From Pectobacterium zantedeschiae (lineage in GTDB: Bacteria > Pseudomonadota > Gammaproteobacteria > Enterobacterales > Enterobacteriaceae), in NCBI RefSeq assembly GCF_004137795.1, contig NZ_NWTM01000001.1:744001-808000 (forward strand): a DNA stretch of 64,000 bases. The letters run 5' to 3'. Under the pieces are notes generated by a model, which was not told the origin of the DNA, did no database searches, and saw only the letters and a list, made by a program, of their open reading frames with translations. This document shows, one piece after another, positions 1 through 8,627 of this stretch (positions are counted from its first letter, which is position 1; each line of letters starts with the position of its first letter). A program made the translations under genes and the position numbers.

Positions 1-2
1 AC

Positions 3-1541
3 ACCGATGCACCCGATGCGCAGCAGCAGTTGATGAAATTTATTGCGTTGTGCCGTGAGCACCATATTCCGTGTGATTCGTTTCAACTCTCGTCGGGCTA
101 CACGTCGATTAACAATAAGCGCTATGTGTTTAACTGGAACCACGACAAAGTCCCTCAGCCCGAGGTGATGTCGCAGGCGTTCCACGATGCGGGCCTCAAA
201 CTGGCAGCCAATATCAAACCCTGTTTACTGCAAGATCACCCGAAATATGACGAGGTATCAGCGCAGGGGCTCTTTATCCGCGATTCCGAATCGGATAGGC
301 CAGAGCGTTCCAGCTTTTGGGATGACGAAGGCTCCCATCTTGATTTCACCAATCCGGCAACGGTGGCGTGGTGGCAGGAGAATGTCACCCGGCAATTGCT
401 GGAGAAAGGTATCGACTCGACGTGGAATGACAATAACGAGTATGAAGTCTGGGATGGCGAAGCCCGCTGTCACGGGTTTGGCCAACCGATGGCGATCAAA
501 CATATTCGTCCGCTGATGCCGCTGTTAATGATGCGCGCCTCGTTAGAGGCACAGCAGCGCTTTGCCCCGACGCTGCGCCCTTACCTGATCTCTCGTTCCG
601 GCTGTGCGGGAATGCAGCGCTACGTGCAGACCTGGAGCGGCGATAACCGAACCAATTGGCAGACGCTACGCTATAACACCCGGATGGGCATCGGGATGAG
701 CCTGTCCGGTCTGTTTAATGTTGGGCATGATGTTGGGGGGTTTTCTGGAGACAAGCCGGACGCCGAGCTTTTCGTGCGCTGGGTACAAAATGGCGTGATG
801 CATCCGCGTTTTACCATTCATTCGTGGAATGACGATCATACGGTGAACGAACCGTGGATGTACCCTTCAGTAACGGCTGCAATACGCAGCGCTATTGAAT
901 TCCGCTATCGCCTGCTGCCGTATTTTTACACATTGCTCTGGCAGGCCAGTGCGGATGATGAACCGATGCTGCGGCCAACGTTCCTCGATCACGAACAGGA
1001 TCGCACGACGTTGGAGGAAACTGACGATTTCATGCTGGGGCGAGACATTCTGGTTGCCAGTGTGGTGGAGCCAGAGCAGCGCCAGCGGACGGTATATCTG
1101 CCTGTGAATACGTCTGGTTGGTACGATTTTCATTCCGGCCAATGGTTTAGCGGCGGACAAACGATTGTGCTGGATGCGCCGCTTGAGCGCCTGCCGCTGA
1201 TGGTCAGAGCGGGAGCGATGATCCCGCTGTCGGGGCGAACGGCGTATGTCAGCCAATATGAAGATCAGCAGCGGGAATTCCTGCTCTTTCCGCCAGTCGC
1301 GGGTGGCACGGATAGCGGGCAGTTGTTTGAAGATGACGGGGAAACGTGGCAATGGCGTGAAGGGAACGCGCTGTGGTTACGCTGGGAAATCCGTACGGAT
1401 AGCCAGCGGATTGACGTGATGTTCACATCGGAAGGACGGTATCAGCCTGCCTGGCAGCACGCGACACTGCGCTTGCCCACGGGTGAGCAGCGCCAGCTGT
1501 ACATCAACGGCGTTCGTACGGATATCTATCAACACCAATAG
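3..1541 (+). CDS. GH31 family alpha-glucosidase, 5' end outside the window
   Basis: The frame is open from the first bases of the window, so the N-terminal part lies to the left; about 512 codons are visible. The protein is a retaining alpha-glycosidase of family GH31. The nucleophile motif WNDNNE is followed by a Trp-Asp-Gly segment, and the acid/base motif WSGDN lies further on, both as expected for the (beta/alpha)8 barrel. Next come the family segment GHDVGGFSG and a C-terminal beta-sandwich region (VYLP, WYDF, LPLMVRAGAMIP). No signal peptide can be judged because the start is missing. The substrate cannot be fixed from sequence; alpha-glucosides, alpha-xylosides or sulfoquinovosides are all used within GH31. 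Transcription probably ends at the hairpin after the repeat at 1557-1755. Confidence 0.9.
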   Translation, partial: TDAPDAQQQLMKFIALCREHHIPCDSFQLSSGYTSINNKRYVFNWNHDKVPQPEVMSQAFHDAGLKLAANIKPCLLQDHPKYDEVSAQGLFIRDSESDRPERSSFWDDEGSHLDFTNPATVAWWQENVTRQLLEKGIDSTWNDNNEYEVWDGEARCHGFGQPMAIKHIRPLMPLLMMRASLEAQQRFAPTLRPYLISRSGCAGMQRYVQTWSGDNRTNWQTLRYNTRMGIGMSLSGLFNVGHDVGGFSGDKPDAELFVRWVQNGVMHPRFTIHSWNDDHTVNEPWMYPSVTAAIRSAIEFRYRLLPYFYTLLWQASADDEPMLRPTFLDHEQDRTTLEETDDFMLGRDILVASVVEPEQRQRTVYLPVNTSGWYDFHSGQWFSGGQTIVLDAPLERLPLMVRAGAMIPLSGRTAYVSQYEDQQREFLLFPPVAGGTDSGQLFEDDGETWQWREGNALWLRWEIRTDSQRIDVMFTSEGRYQPAWQHATLRLPTGEQRQLYINGVRTDIYQHQ

Positions 1542-1556
1542 TCACCTCAATTGTTC

Positions 1557-1755
1557 TATACGCTAAATAATTCGAGTTGCAGGAAGGTGGCCAAAAGAGG
1601 GACAAATTCGTCGGGAACGAATTTGACCAGCCAACGGCTGGCCTACGGTGAGAGACAGGATATCTCTCATTTCATCCCGATGAGCTTACTCAGGTAAGTG
1701 ATTCGGGTGAGCGAATGCAGCCAACGCACCTGCGGCTTGAAGTATGACGCGTATA
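1557..1755. repeat. ERIC-type intergenic repeat, long variant
   Basis: The ends TATACGC and GCGTATA form imperfect terminal inverted repeats that continue inward (TTCGAGTTGCAGG against the complement of CCTGCGGCTTGAA). The core around 1681-1715 (GAGCTTACTCAGGTAAGTGA then GGGTGAGCG) matches the well-known ERIC core of enterobacteria. At about 199 bp the element is longer than the canonical 127 bp. The extra sequence lies in the left half, around 1590-1670. It sits directly downstream of the GH31 stop codon and upstream of that gene's terminator, so it would be transcribed as a long hairpin in the 3' UTR. Confidence 0.8.
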
Positions 1756-1759
1756 TTGC

Positions 1760-1796
1760 GCCCCGGTCTTATTTGTTTACCGGGGCGTTTTTTTTG
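1760..1796 (+). terminator. Rho-independent terminator
   Basis: A 7-bp stem (GCCCCGG / CCGGGGC) with a 13-nt loop is followed by a run of eight T. It ends transcription of the GH31 gene and isolates the next operon. Confidence 0.85.
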
Positions 1797-2082
1797 TTAT
1801 GTAGAATAGGAATAATATCCGATTGGTTATTTTAAGGATAAGGAGATGTTAATGAAGTGAACAATATATTAAATATAAAAAAGAGTTGTACGAATACCCA
1901 TAATAACCGCAGAACTACAAAATAGTTTAAATAGTAAAAAAACATTTTATAACAGTTAAAAAAATAGATACTTGGTAAGTAATAAGTTCGCAAATTATCA
2001 GCCAAAAGAATTAATAAAAACAAACACGGCAGCTTCTGATTCATTTGCGAACAGAGTTTTTATTTTAAGTGGAGTATTCGCA
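1797..2082 (+). promoter_or_regulatory. AT-rich leader of the fumarate reductase operon with a long inverted repeat
   Basis: This is strongly AT-rich and non-coding; the in-frame extension of the next gene back to 1972 has no ribosome site and is not supported. A 10-bp perfect inverted repeat, GTTCGCAAAT at 1986-1995 and ATTTGCGAAC at 2043-2052, extends inward to pair ATCAG with CTGAT. It could fold as a leader hairpin ending about 30 nt before the start codon, or serve as paired operator half-sites. No convincing FNR box was found. Confidence 0.5.
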
Positions 2083-4953
2083 ATGAAGAATAATCACCAT
2101 GATCTATTTGCCGCTTTTACACTACCCAACGGCGCTACGCTGAAAAACCGGGTACTGATGGCCCCCATGACCACCTGTAGTGGGTTTTACGATGGGAGTG
2201 TAACCAAAGAGCTGGTGGAATATTATCAGGCCAGAGCTGGCAGCATCGGTACCGTAATTGTGGAGTGCTGTTTTATTGATGACAAAGGATTGGCATTTCC
2301 TGGTGCGATAGGGATCGACAATGATGACAAAATTGCCGGGCTGGCTAAAATTGCGACCGCAATTAAAGAAAAAGGCTCGACGGCGATCCTGCAAATTTAT
2401 CATGGCGGCCGTATGGTCGAGCCGCGTTTTATCGGTGGTGCGACGCCAGTTGCTCCTAGCGCTATTGCCGCACCGCGTGCCGGTGCCATTGTCCCGGTAG
2501 CACTATCGGGCGATGAAGTCGAAGCCATGATCGGCAAATTTGGCGATGCTGTCCATCGTGCCATTCAGGCGGGTTTCGATGGGGTGGAAATTCACGGTGC
2601 GAATACCTACCTGATTCAACAATTTTATTCTCCCCACTCTAATCAGCGTGCAGATAAATGGGGCGGCAGCCGTGATAAACGCGCTGCATTTCCGCTGGCC
2701 GTTTTAGATATCACCCATGAGGTCGCCGGTAAATACGCCGATCCGTCATTTATCATTGGCTATCGCTTCTCACCAGAAGAGATCGAAGAGCCGGGTATTC
2801 ATTTTGATGATTCGCTCTATCTGCTGGAAAAACTGGCGGCGCGTGGGCTGGATTATGTCCACTTCTCTATGGGGAATATCCTACGTTCATCCATTATCGA
2901 GACAAACGATCCGACGCCACTGATTAAAAAATATGTCGCTCGACGTTCTGCTACATTAGCGGCTATTCCGGTTATTGGCGTAGGGGATATCGTTAATCAG
3001 GCAGACGCTGACGCGGCGTTAGAAAATGGTTACGACCTGATTGCCGTCGGTAGAGCCTGTATTGCCTATCCCGATTGGACTGATTGCATTGCCGAACAGA
3101 AAAAACTCGATCTTTATATTGCCAGCGATAAACGTGAAGCATTAATGATTCCCGAACCGCTGTGGCGTTTTTCATTAGTCGAAGCCATGATCCGGGACGT
3201 GAATTTAACCAGCAAAAAATTTAAATCTGGGGTTTATCAGGAAAACGTTCAGGACGAGTGTGGAGAATTGCTTATTACTGTCCATTTTGAGCAGAATCGG
3301 GTCGCCGATATTGCACTGGATAATAGTGATATTGATGATTCATTGAAAATCAGTTTTGAAATTATCCGCGAACGCATTCTGGATACCAATAGCCCACACG
3401 TTGACGCGGTAACGGGTGCAACGGCGCAGAGTGAAGCGATCAAAAAAGCTGTCACCAAGGCGATGGTGAAATCGAGCAAAGACGCCATTGTTGCTGCTGG
3501 CGGTAATCCGAATGCGCGTCGTGAAGCGGATGTCGTGGTCATTGGCAGCGGCGGCGCGGGGCTGGCGGCGGCGATTCAAGCCAGCGAAGAGGGTGCTCGC
3601 GTTATCGTCATTGAAAAAATGCCCGTTATCGGCGGAAACACCATCAAAGCCTCTGCCGGTATGAATGCGGCGGGAACCGTCTTCCAGCAAAATAAAGGCA
3701 TCGAAGATAGCCACGCGCTGTTCTATAACGAAACGCTGAAAAGCGGAAAACAGAAGAACAATCCTACACTGGTTCAATATTTTGTCGATCACGCGTCCGA
3801 TGCAATTAACTGGCTGGCACAGCACGATATTGAGCTGAGCGATATCACCACGACGGGTGGCATGAGCGTGGACAGAACGCATCGGCCTGCCAACGGCGCA
3901 GCGGTGGGGGGATATCTGGTCAGCGGGTTGATTAAAAATCTCAATAAATACAATATTGAAGTACTGCTGGAAACGTCGGTGACGGAAATTGTCCAGGAGA
4001 AGGGCAAAGTGACCGCCGTCAAAGTGGTTAATGATGAGCAGGAAGAAAGCCTGATTACGACAAAAGCGGTGATTGTTGCCACGGGCGGCTTCAGTGCGAA
4101 TCAGGCGATGGTGGAGTCATACCGTCCAGACCTGAAAGGTTTTGTCACGACCAATCACAAAGGCGCAACGGGCGGTGGGATTCGTTTGTTGGAGCAGATT
4201 GGCGCGGATACGGTGGACATGGGGGAAATTCAAACTCACCCAACGGTCGAACAGACGACCTCTTACCTGATCTCCGAATCTATTCGCGGCGGTGGCGCTA
4301 TTCTTGTGTCGCAGCGCGGGGAACGCTTCTTCAACGAGATGGAAACACGCGATAATGTCTCGTCAGCCATCGTCAATTTGCCGGAAGAATACGCGTATAT
4401 TCTGTTCGATGAACAGGTAAGAAATCGCAACCGGGCAGTTGAAGAGTATGTTGCCCAAGGGCTGACCGTCAGCGCCAGTAGCGTGGCTGAACTGGCTGAA
4501 AAACTCGACATGCCGCAGACTGCGTTGCAAGCCACACTCGATCGTTACAACACCTTTATTGCTGATAAACGCGATGAAGACTTTGGTCGTTCAACAGGCA
4601 TGCGCGACCCGTTGAATCAGGCACCTTACTACGCTATTAAAGTCGCTCCTGGCGTGCATCATACAATGGGCGGCGTGACGATTAACGCGAAAGCGGAAGT
4701 GTTGAACCGCCACAAAGAGACGATCTCTGGCGCTTATGCGGCAGGGGAAGTGGTGGGGGGGATTCACGGAGCTAACCGGATTGGCGGCAACGCCGTGGCG
4801 GATATCATTATCTTCGGCATTCAGGCGGGGGTTCAGGCCGCGGCCTATGCTAAGTCACCACGTCATTCAGGTGTTTTCCCAACGAAGGCGCGTAAAGCCA
4901 AGTTTGTGAAAAACACGGCTGAAAAACAGTCTGTTATGATGGCGAGTCAGTGA
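2083..4953 (+). CDS. Cytosolic NADH:fumarate reductase-type flavoprotein (OYE + FMN-bind + FAD-binding)
   Basis: The product has 956 residues. The ATG at 2083 is chosen because GGAG lies 10 bp upstream and the family alignment starts at the OYE barrel. Three domains are visible: an Old Yellow Enzyme-like NADH:flavin oxidoreductase (1-370; MAPMT, HGANTYLIQQF), an FMN_bind domain (about 395-465) and a flavocytochrome c-type FAD/fumarate reductase domain (480-930; GSGGAG at 488-493, GGGAILV, RGERFFNEME). The motif DAVTGAT (441-447) fits the ApbE site Dxx[S/T]GA[T/S], so Thr447 should carry a covalent FMN. There is no signal peptide, so the enzyme is cytosolic. Known relatives include the NADH:fumarate oxidoreductase of Klebsiella. 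Fumarate or another unsaturated acid such as acrylate or a cinnamate is the likely acceptor. The next gene encodes the flavinylating enzyme. Confidence 0.88.
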   Translation: MKNNHHDLFAAFTLPNGATLKNRVLMAPMTTCSGFYDGSVTKELVEYYQARAGSIGTVIVECCFIDDKGLAFPGAIGIDNDDKIAGLAKIATAIKEKGSTAILQIYHGGRMVEPRFIGGATPVAPSAIAAPRAGAIVPVALSGDEVEAMIGKFGDAVHRAIQAGFDGVEIHGANTYLIQQFYSPHSNQRADKWGGSRDKRAAFPLAVLDITHEVAGKYADPSFIIGYRFSPEEIEEPGIHFDDSLYLLEKLAARGLDYVHFSMGNILRSSIIETNDPTPLIKKYVARRSATLAAIPVIGVGDIVNQADADAALENGYDLIAVGRACIAYPDWTDCIAEQKKLDLYIASDKREALMIPEPLWRFSLVEAMIRDVNLTSKKFKSGVYQENVQDECGELLITVHFEQNRVADIALDNSDIDDSLKISFEIIRERILDTNSPHVDAVTGATAQSEAIKKAVTKAMVKSSKDAIVAAGGNPNARREADVVVIGSGGAGLAAAIQASEEGARVIVIEKMPVIGGNTIKASAGMNAAGTVFQQNKGIEDSHALFYNETLKSGKQKNNPTLVQYFVDHASDAINWLAQHDIELSDITTTGGMSVDRTHRPANGAAVGGYLVSGLIKNLNKYNIEVLLETSVTEIVQEKGKVTAVKVVNDEQEESLITTKAVIVATGGFSANQAMVESYRPDLKGFVTTNHKGATGGGIRLLEQIGADTVDMGEIQTHPTVEQTTSYLISESIRGGGAILVSQRGERFFNEMETRDNVSSAIVNLPEEYAYILFDEQVRNRNRAVEEYVAQGLTVSASSVAELAEKLDMPQTALQATLDRYNTFIADKRDEDFGRSTGMRDPLNQAPYYAIKVAPGVHHTMGGVTINAKAEVLNRHKETISGAYAAGEVVGGIHGANRIGGNAVADIIIFGIQAGVQAAAYAKSPRHSGVFPTKARKAKFVKNTAEKQSVMMASQ

Positions 4954-4972
4954 TAGAAAAATAGCGCTAATG

Positions 4973-4996
4973 GCGAGCGTCTGAAAGGACGCTCGC
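4973..4996 (+). terminator. Intercistronic hairpin, possible attenuator
   Basis: A perfect 9-bp stem (GCGAGCGTC / GACGCTCGC) with a 6-nt loop is followed by GAGGTTTT. The T tract is short, so partial termination or mRNA processing between the reductase and apbE is more likely than full termination. Confidence 0.5.
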
Positions 4997-5049
4997 GAGG
5001 TTTTAACCATTTCCTCTCTGCGCCGAAATCCGTTCATGGAAACGCCTTT

Positions 5050-6021
5050 ATGCCCTCTGTCGATAATGCTTACGTCTATTCTGTTCATCTGATGGGCAGC
5101 CCTATTCTGCTTAAACTGTTCGTCCATGATGAAGCTGCGGTCCGGCAGGTTTTCCTGCGTATCAAGCAGCTTGAAGACGTGCTCACCGTTAATCGGGCAC
5201 AGTCTGAAGTGATGAGCATCAACCACGCGGCGGGAAAAGAGTATGTTTCAGTCAGTCCGGTTGTTTTTGAACTGATTAAACGTGCCAAAGCCGTGAGTCT
5301 GATTGAAAACAGCGGCTTTAACGTGGCAATCGGCCCTGTCGTCAAACTATGGAAAATCGGTTTTAGCGGCTGCACAGTGCCAGATGGAGAATTGATACAT
5401 CAGGCACTGGCAGTAACGCAACCTGAGCGCATTATCCTCAGAGAGCAAGACTGCGCCGTATTGTTAGAAAATGCAGGAATGGAGATCGATCTGGGGGCCA
5501 TTGCGAAAGGCTATATTGCCGATATCGTCAGGGACGTCCTGCGTCAACACGCTATTCAGGATACATTGATCAATCTGGGCGGTAACGTGCTGGCTATCGG
5601 CAGCGCGTTGGCGGATGAGCAGGGGCTATGGAGTGTCGGGTTGCAGAAACCTTTTGCGGACCGCGATAGCCTGCTCGGCGTGATTAAGGTGAAGAATAAA
5701 TCCGTGGTGACATCCGGCGTTTATGAACGTTTTTTTACCGTAGACGATCGTATCTATCACCATATTCTCGATCCTCGAACAGGTTATCCGCTAGATAATG
5801 AGTTGCACAGCGTGACGGTTATTTCGAACGATTCCCTCGATGGTGATATCTACACCACGTTGCTTTATGGCATGGGTGTTAGTGCAGGTATTCACTTTCT
5901 ACAAAACCAACCTGATATCGAAGCGATCTTTGTGACGAAGAATAAAGAGATTATCTTTTCTTCTCAGCGGCACTATAGGTTTGAATTGCTGGATAAGGAG
6001 TATTCGCTGACTATACGGTGA
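5050..6021 (+). CDS. apbE: ApbE-type FAD:protein FMN transferase, cytosolic
   Basis: The product has 323 residues. ApbE enzymes move FMN from FAD onto Thr or Ser in the motif Dxx[S/T]GA[T/S]. Family motifs are in order: EIDLGAIAKGYIAD near 145, LINLGGNVLAIGSA near 175, TSGVYERFF, HHILDPRTGYP, and a C-terminal metal-binding region with DGDIYTTLLYGMG. Most ApbE proteins are periplasmic lipoproteins. This one has no signal peptide or lipobox, which suits modification of a cytosolic target. The obvious target is the reductase just upstream, whose FMN_bind domain carries DAVTGAT. The ATG at 5050 has a weak GGAA ribosome site. A second, periplasmic ApbE for Rnf/Nqr would be expected elsewhere in the genome. 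Confidence 0.88.
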   Translation: MPSVDNAYVYSVHLMGSPILLKLFVHDEAAVRQVFLRIKQLEDVLTVNRAQSEVMSINHAAGKEYVSVSPVVFELIKRAKAVSLIENSGFNVAIGPVVKLWKIGFSGCTVPDGELIHQALAVTQPERIILREQDCAVLLENAGMEIDLGAIAKGYIADIVRDVLRQHAIQDTLINLGGNVLAIGSALADEQGLWSVGLQKPFADRDSLLGVIKVKNKSVVTSGVYERFFTVDDRIYHHILDPRTGYPLDNELHSVTVISNDSLDGDIYTTLLYGMGVSAGIHFLQNQPDIEAIFVTKNKEIIFSSQRHYRFELLDKEYSLTIR

Positions 6022-6051
6022 AGGTTGGAACTGAGCTGAAAGGTGAATAAC

Positions 6052-6438
6052 ATGGCGTTTATTAAGGAAGATTTTATCCCGATAGGGGATAACGAGCGGA
6101 TTGTCTTACCCGATTTAACCGGGCGGCATCATTTGGCTGTTAATGTCGATGACTTGCTCGAAGGCTTGTTACCTTTATGGCAGATTATTGAAACCGAGTG
6201 CGTGGCAGCCTGCTGTGGCTTTGATGCTTTTGATTTCTCTGCTGATACACTTTATGCCGCAGCTCGCAAGCTGGACGCTCCAGAACTTGGCCACACACTA
6301 CACTGTGCCATTGAGCAAATAACCTTGCTGGATACCACGGTGATATCCAGCAGTTATCTGAATAATCTGGCAGATAAACAGGCCTTTATTACCCTGTTGC
6401 AGCACATTCGTACCAGTTTACCGCAAGGAAACGACTAA
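6052..6438 (+). CDS. Conserved hypothetical protein in the fumarate reductase operon
   Basis: The product has 128 residues. I do not recognise the family. The ATG at 6052 is preferred over a GTG at 6043 because AAAGGTGA lies 6 bp before it. The protein is acidic and soluble, with no signal peptide or membrane segment. A Cys-Cys pair (VAACCGFDAFDF, about residue 50) sits in the centre. It starts 30 bp after apbE and ends 4 bp before the next gene, so the four genes look like one transcript. A role linked to the reductase is inferred from position only. Confidence 0.65.
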   Translation: MAFIKEDFIPIGDNERIVLPDLTGRHHLAVNVDDLLEGLLPLWQIIETECVAACCGFDAFDFSADTLYAAARKLDAPELGHTLHCAIEQITLLDTTVISSSYLNNLADKQAFITLLQHIRTSLPQGND

Positions 6439-6442
6439 ATTT

Positions 6443-6802
6443 ATGTACGCTCAGGCACAAAGCTGGAAACACGCTCCCGCACCGCAGCAAACTGCGCCGC
6501 TTAATTTTCAGGCGCTGTTTACGGATGAGGAAGCTGAAAAAATGAAGCAGGGCATCATTCCAAAGCAAATGGAAGATAAATGGTTTATCTATTTTGAGGA
6601 CGGTTGGCTCCGTTTTCATCGGAGTTGGACTGGCTTTTTTATCTATGCGCTGAAACTGGATGGTTCACCCGCCGGCGTTCGGGTCACGGACTCATGGGTT
6701 AATAGAGACCCGGCACAATACACGAGTACCGATCTGGATTATGACCAGAATATGCTGCGTTATCTTATAGATGTGGCGCTGCTGAGAAAGGGAGGAAAGT
6801 AG
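6443..6802 (+). CDS. Conserved hypothetical protein, last gene of the operon
   Basis: The product has 119 residues and is not recognised. It is rich in aromatic residues (KWFIYFEDGWLRFHRSWTGF near 47-66), which suggests a compact small-molecule or peptide-binding fold, and it has no export signal. AAGGAA lies about 12 bp before the ATG, a rather long spacing, and the gene begins 4 bp after the previous stop, so translation is probably coupled. A convergent terminator with fabI overlaps its end. Confidence 0.65.
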   Translation: MYAQAQSWKHAPAPQQTAPLNFQALFTDEEAEKMKQGIIPKQMEDKWFIYFEDGWLRFHRSWTGFFIYALKLDGSPAGVRVTDSWVNRDPAQYTSTDLDYDQNMLRYLIDVALLRKGGK

Positions 6803-6826
6803 CCCATCAGGGACAGGCTACTTTTG
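6798..6826. terminator. Bidirectional terminator between the reductase operon and fabI
   Basis: A 7-bp stem (AGTAGCC / GGCTACT) is followed by TTTT on the plus strand and by TTTC on the minus strand. It serves the convergent ends of the operon and fabI. Confidence 0.6.
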
Positions 6827-6831
6827 ATGAC

Positions 6832-7620
6832 TTATTTCAGTTCCAGCTCGTTCATTGCAGCGATGCTGAAGCCGCCGTCAACGTGCAGGACTTCACCGGA
6901 GATACCGGCAGCCAGATCGGAACACAGGAACGCAGCAGAGTTGCCCACGTCTTCAATGGTAACGACACGGCGGATTGGCGTAACGGCTTCGCAATGAGAC
7001 AGCATTTTCTTGAAGTCTTTGATGCCGGATGCAGCCAGTGTACGAATTGGGCCCGCAGAGATAGCGTTGACGCGCACGCCCTGAGCACCCATGGCGTTCG
7101 CCATATAACGTACGTTCGCTTCCAGAGAGGCTTTCGCCAGACCCATCACGTTGTAGTTAGGGATGGCGCGCTCAGCACCCAGATAGGACAGGGTAACCAG
7201 TGCAGAGTTAGGGTTCAGCATCTTACGGCAGGCTTTCGCCATCGCGACGAAGCTGTAAGAGCTGATGTCGTGAGAAATGCTGAAACCTTCACGGGTAACG
7301 GCATCAACGTAGTCGCCGTCCAGTTGGTCGCCCGGTGCGTAAGCAATAGAATGCACGAAGCCATCAAAGTTCGGCCATACGTTAGCCAGTTCGGTAAACA
7401 GTGCTTCGATGCTCGCATCTTCAGCGACATCACACGGCAGAACGATGCTGGAACCCAGCTCGCTGGCAAAGCCTTCAACGCGTGCTTTCAATTTATCGTT
7501 CTGATACGTGAATGCCAGTTCGGCACCTTCACGTTGCATTGCTTGTGCAATACCGTAGGCAATAGAACGGTTGCTGGCAACGCCTGTTACCAGAATGCGC
7601 TTACCGGTAAGAAAACCCAT
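6832..7620 (-). CDS. fabI: Enoyl-[acyl-carrier-protein] reductase (NADH)
   Basis: The product has 262 residues, the same length as E. coli FabI. It catalyses the last reduction of each fatty-acid elongation cycle, trans-2-enoyl-ACP to acyl-ACP with NADH, in the cytosol. It is an SDR Rossmann fold with [13 protein letters not shown] at the N-terminus, [11 protein letters not shown] near 90 (the Gly that affects diazaborine/triclosan binding) and the catalytic Tyr-x6-Lys in YNVMGLAK near 156-163. The ATG at 7620 is chosen from family length; the frame extends 50 codons further without support. It lies downstream of sapF in the same direction, as in E. coli, across a 190-bp gap that probably holds its own promoter. 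Confidence 0.97.
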   Translation of the reverse strand: MGFLTGKRILVTGVASNRSIAYGIAQAMQREGAELAFTYQNDKLKARVEGFASELGSSIVLPCDVAEDASIEALFTELANVWPNFDGFVHSIAYAPGDQLDGDYVDAVTREGFSISHDISSYSFVAMAKACRKMLNPNSALVTLSYLGAERAIPNYNVMGLAKASLEANVRYMANAMGAQGVRVNAISAGPIRTLAASGIKDFKKMLSHCEAVTPIRRVVTIEDVGNSAAFLCSDLAAGISGEVLHVDGGFSIAAMNELELK

Positions 7621-7811
7621 AGCAGTAATCCTTGTGATCATTGTTGCTGCGATCGCCACTCTTGTGCCTGTAAACCTACGCGGCAAGTGACGACCGAGAT
7701 GAATAAACCGCGCAATTCTACCATGTTGGGGACGGTAGGGGTACTCCGAGCAGTATCCCCCTTTTTCCACAGTCCAGTGACCGCAGAGGGGACCGTCGTT
7801 GTGCGCGAAGA

Positions 7812-8627
7812 TTAACGTTGTGCACCGTCTCGTCGCCAGGCATCGGCGCTGAGCGCTTCGCCAAAGTGGCTGGCAATCAAACGTTTCGTCAGGTCATGCA
7901 ACGGGGCGGACAACACATCGGCGGTACTGCCGCGTTCGACCACTTCACCTGCCTGCATCACCAGAATCTGGTCGCTGATGTGCTTCATCATGCCCAGATG
8001 CTGCGTCACGTAAATATAAGAGATACCGTGCTTTTCCTGTAACTCCAGCATCAGATTGATAATCTGTGATCGCATAGACATATCCAGCGAAGCCAGCGCC
8101 TCATCGGCCACAATCACTTTCGGTTGCAGAATGAGCGCACGCGCCAGACCGACGCGCTGTTTTTGCCCCGGCGCGAGCGCATGCGGATAGTAATAAGCGT
8201 GATCGGGCCGTAACCCAACCTGCTGTAGCGCCTGATTAATTGCTCTTTCGCGCGCTTCGGCGCTGAGATCGGTATTCAGCCGCAGCGGAACATCCAATAG
8301 TTGCCCGATACGCTGACGCGGATTGAGTGCATTGCTCGCATCCTGAAAGATCATACGGATGCGCTGACTGCGGTAGCCATAATCGCCGTAATGCAGCGGA
8401 TGATCGTCGATAACCAGCTCACCGGACGTTGGGGCGATCATGCCTGACAGCATTTTCGCCAGCGTCGATTTCCCCGAACCGTTCTCGCCGATGATGGCGA
8501 GTGTCTGGCGTTCACGTAGCGTAAAGCTGACGGATTTCACCGCTTCAACATGCTGACGACGGAACAGCCCGGTCCGGTAACGGAACGTCTTGGTCAGGTT
8601 GCGGGCTTCAAGCAGCATCTCAACCAT
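7812..8627 (-). CDS. sapF: Sap peptide/polyamine ABC transporter, ATPase SapF
   Basis: The product has 271 residues. It is one of the two ATPases of the SapABCDF importer/exporter at the inner membrane. Walker A is GENGSGKS near 50 and Walker B is [12 protein letters not shown]. The signature motif is the SapF-typical LAPGQKQR rather than LSGGQ. The start is the ATG at 8627, which overlaps the sapD stop as TGATG; GGAGG lies 7 bp upstream. A GTG one codon earlier is possible. It is last in the sap operon. Sap is linked to resistance to antimicrobial peptides, and in Dickeya to plant peptide resistance. In E. coli SapBCDF has been linked to putrescine export. Confidence 0.96.
   Translation of the reverse strand: MVEMLLEARNLTKTFRYRTGLFRRQHVEAVKSVSFTLRERQTLAIIGENGSGKSTLAKMLSGMIAPTSGELVIDDHPLHYGDYGYRSQRIRMIFQDASNALNPRQRIGQLLDVPLRLNTDLSAEARERAINQALQQVGLRPDHAYYYPHALAPGQKQRVGLARALILQPKVIVADEALASLDMSMRSQIINLMLELQEKHGISYIYVTQHLGMMKHISDQILVMQAGEVVERGSTADVLSAPLHDLTKRLIASHFGEALSADAWRRDGAQR

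Noticed and set aside
1972-2082. N-terminal extension of the fumarate reductase
   Set aside because: It starts at TTG without a ribosome site, runs through the leader inverted repeat, and adds low-complexity sequence absent from the OYE family.
6883-7815. 310-codon frame on the plus strand
   Set aside because: It is antisense to fabI, which matches its family end to end; no motifs or ribosome site.
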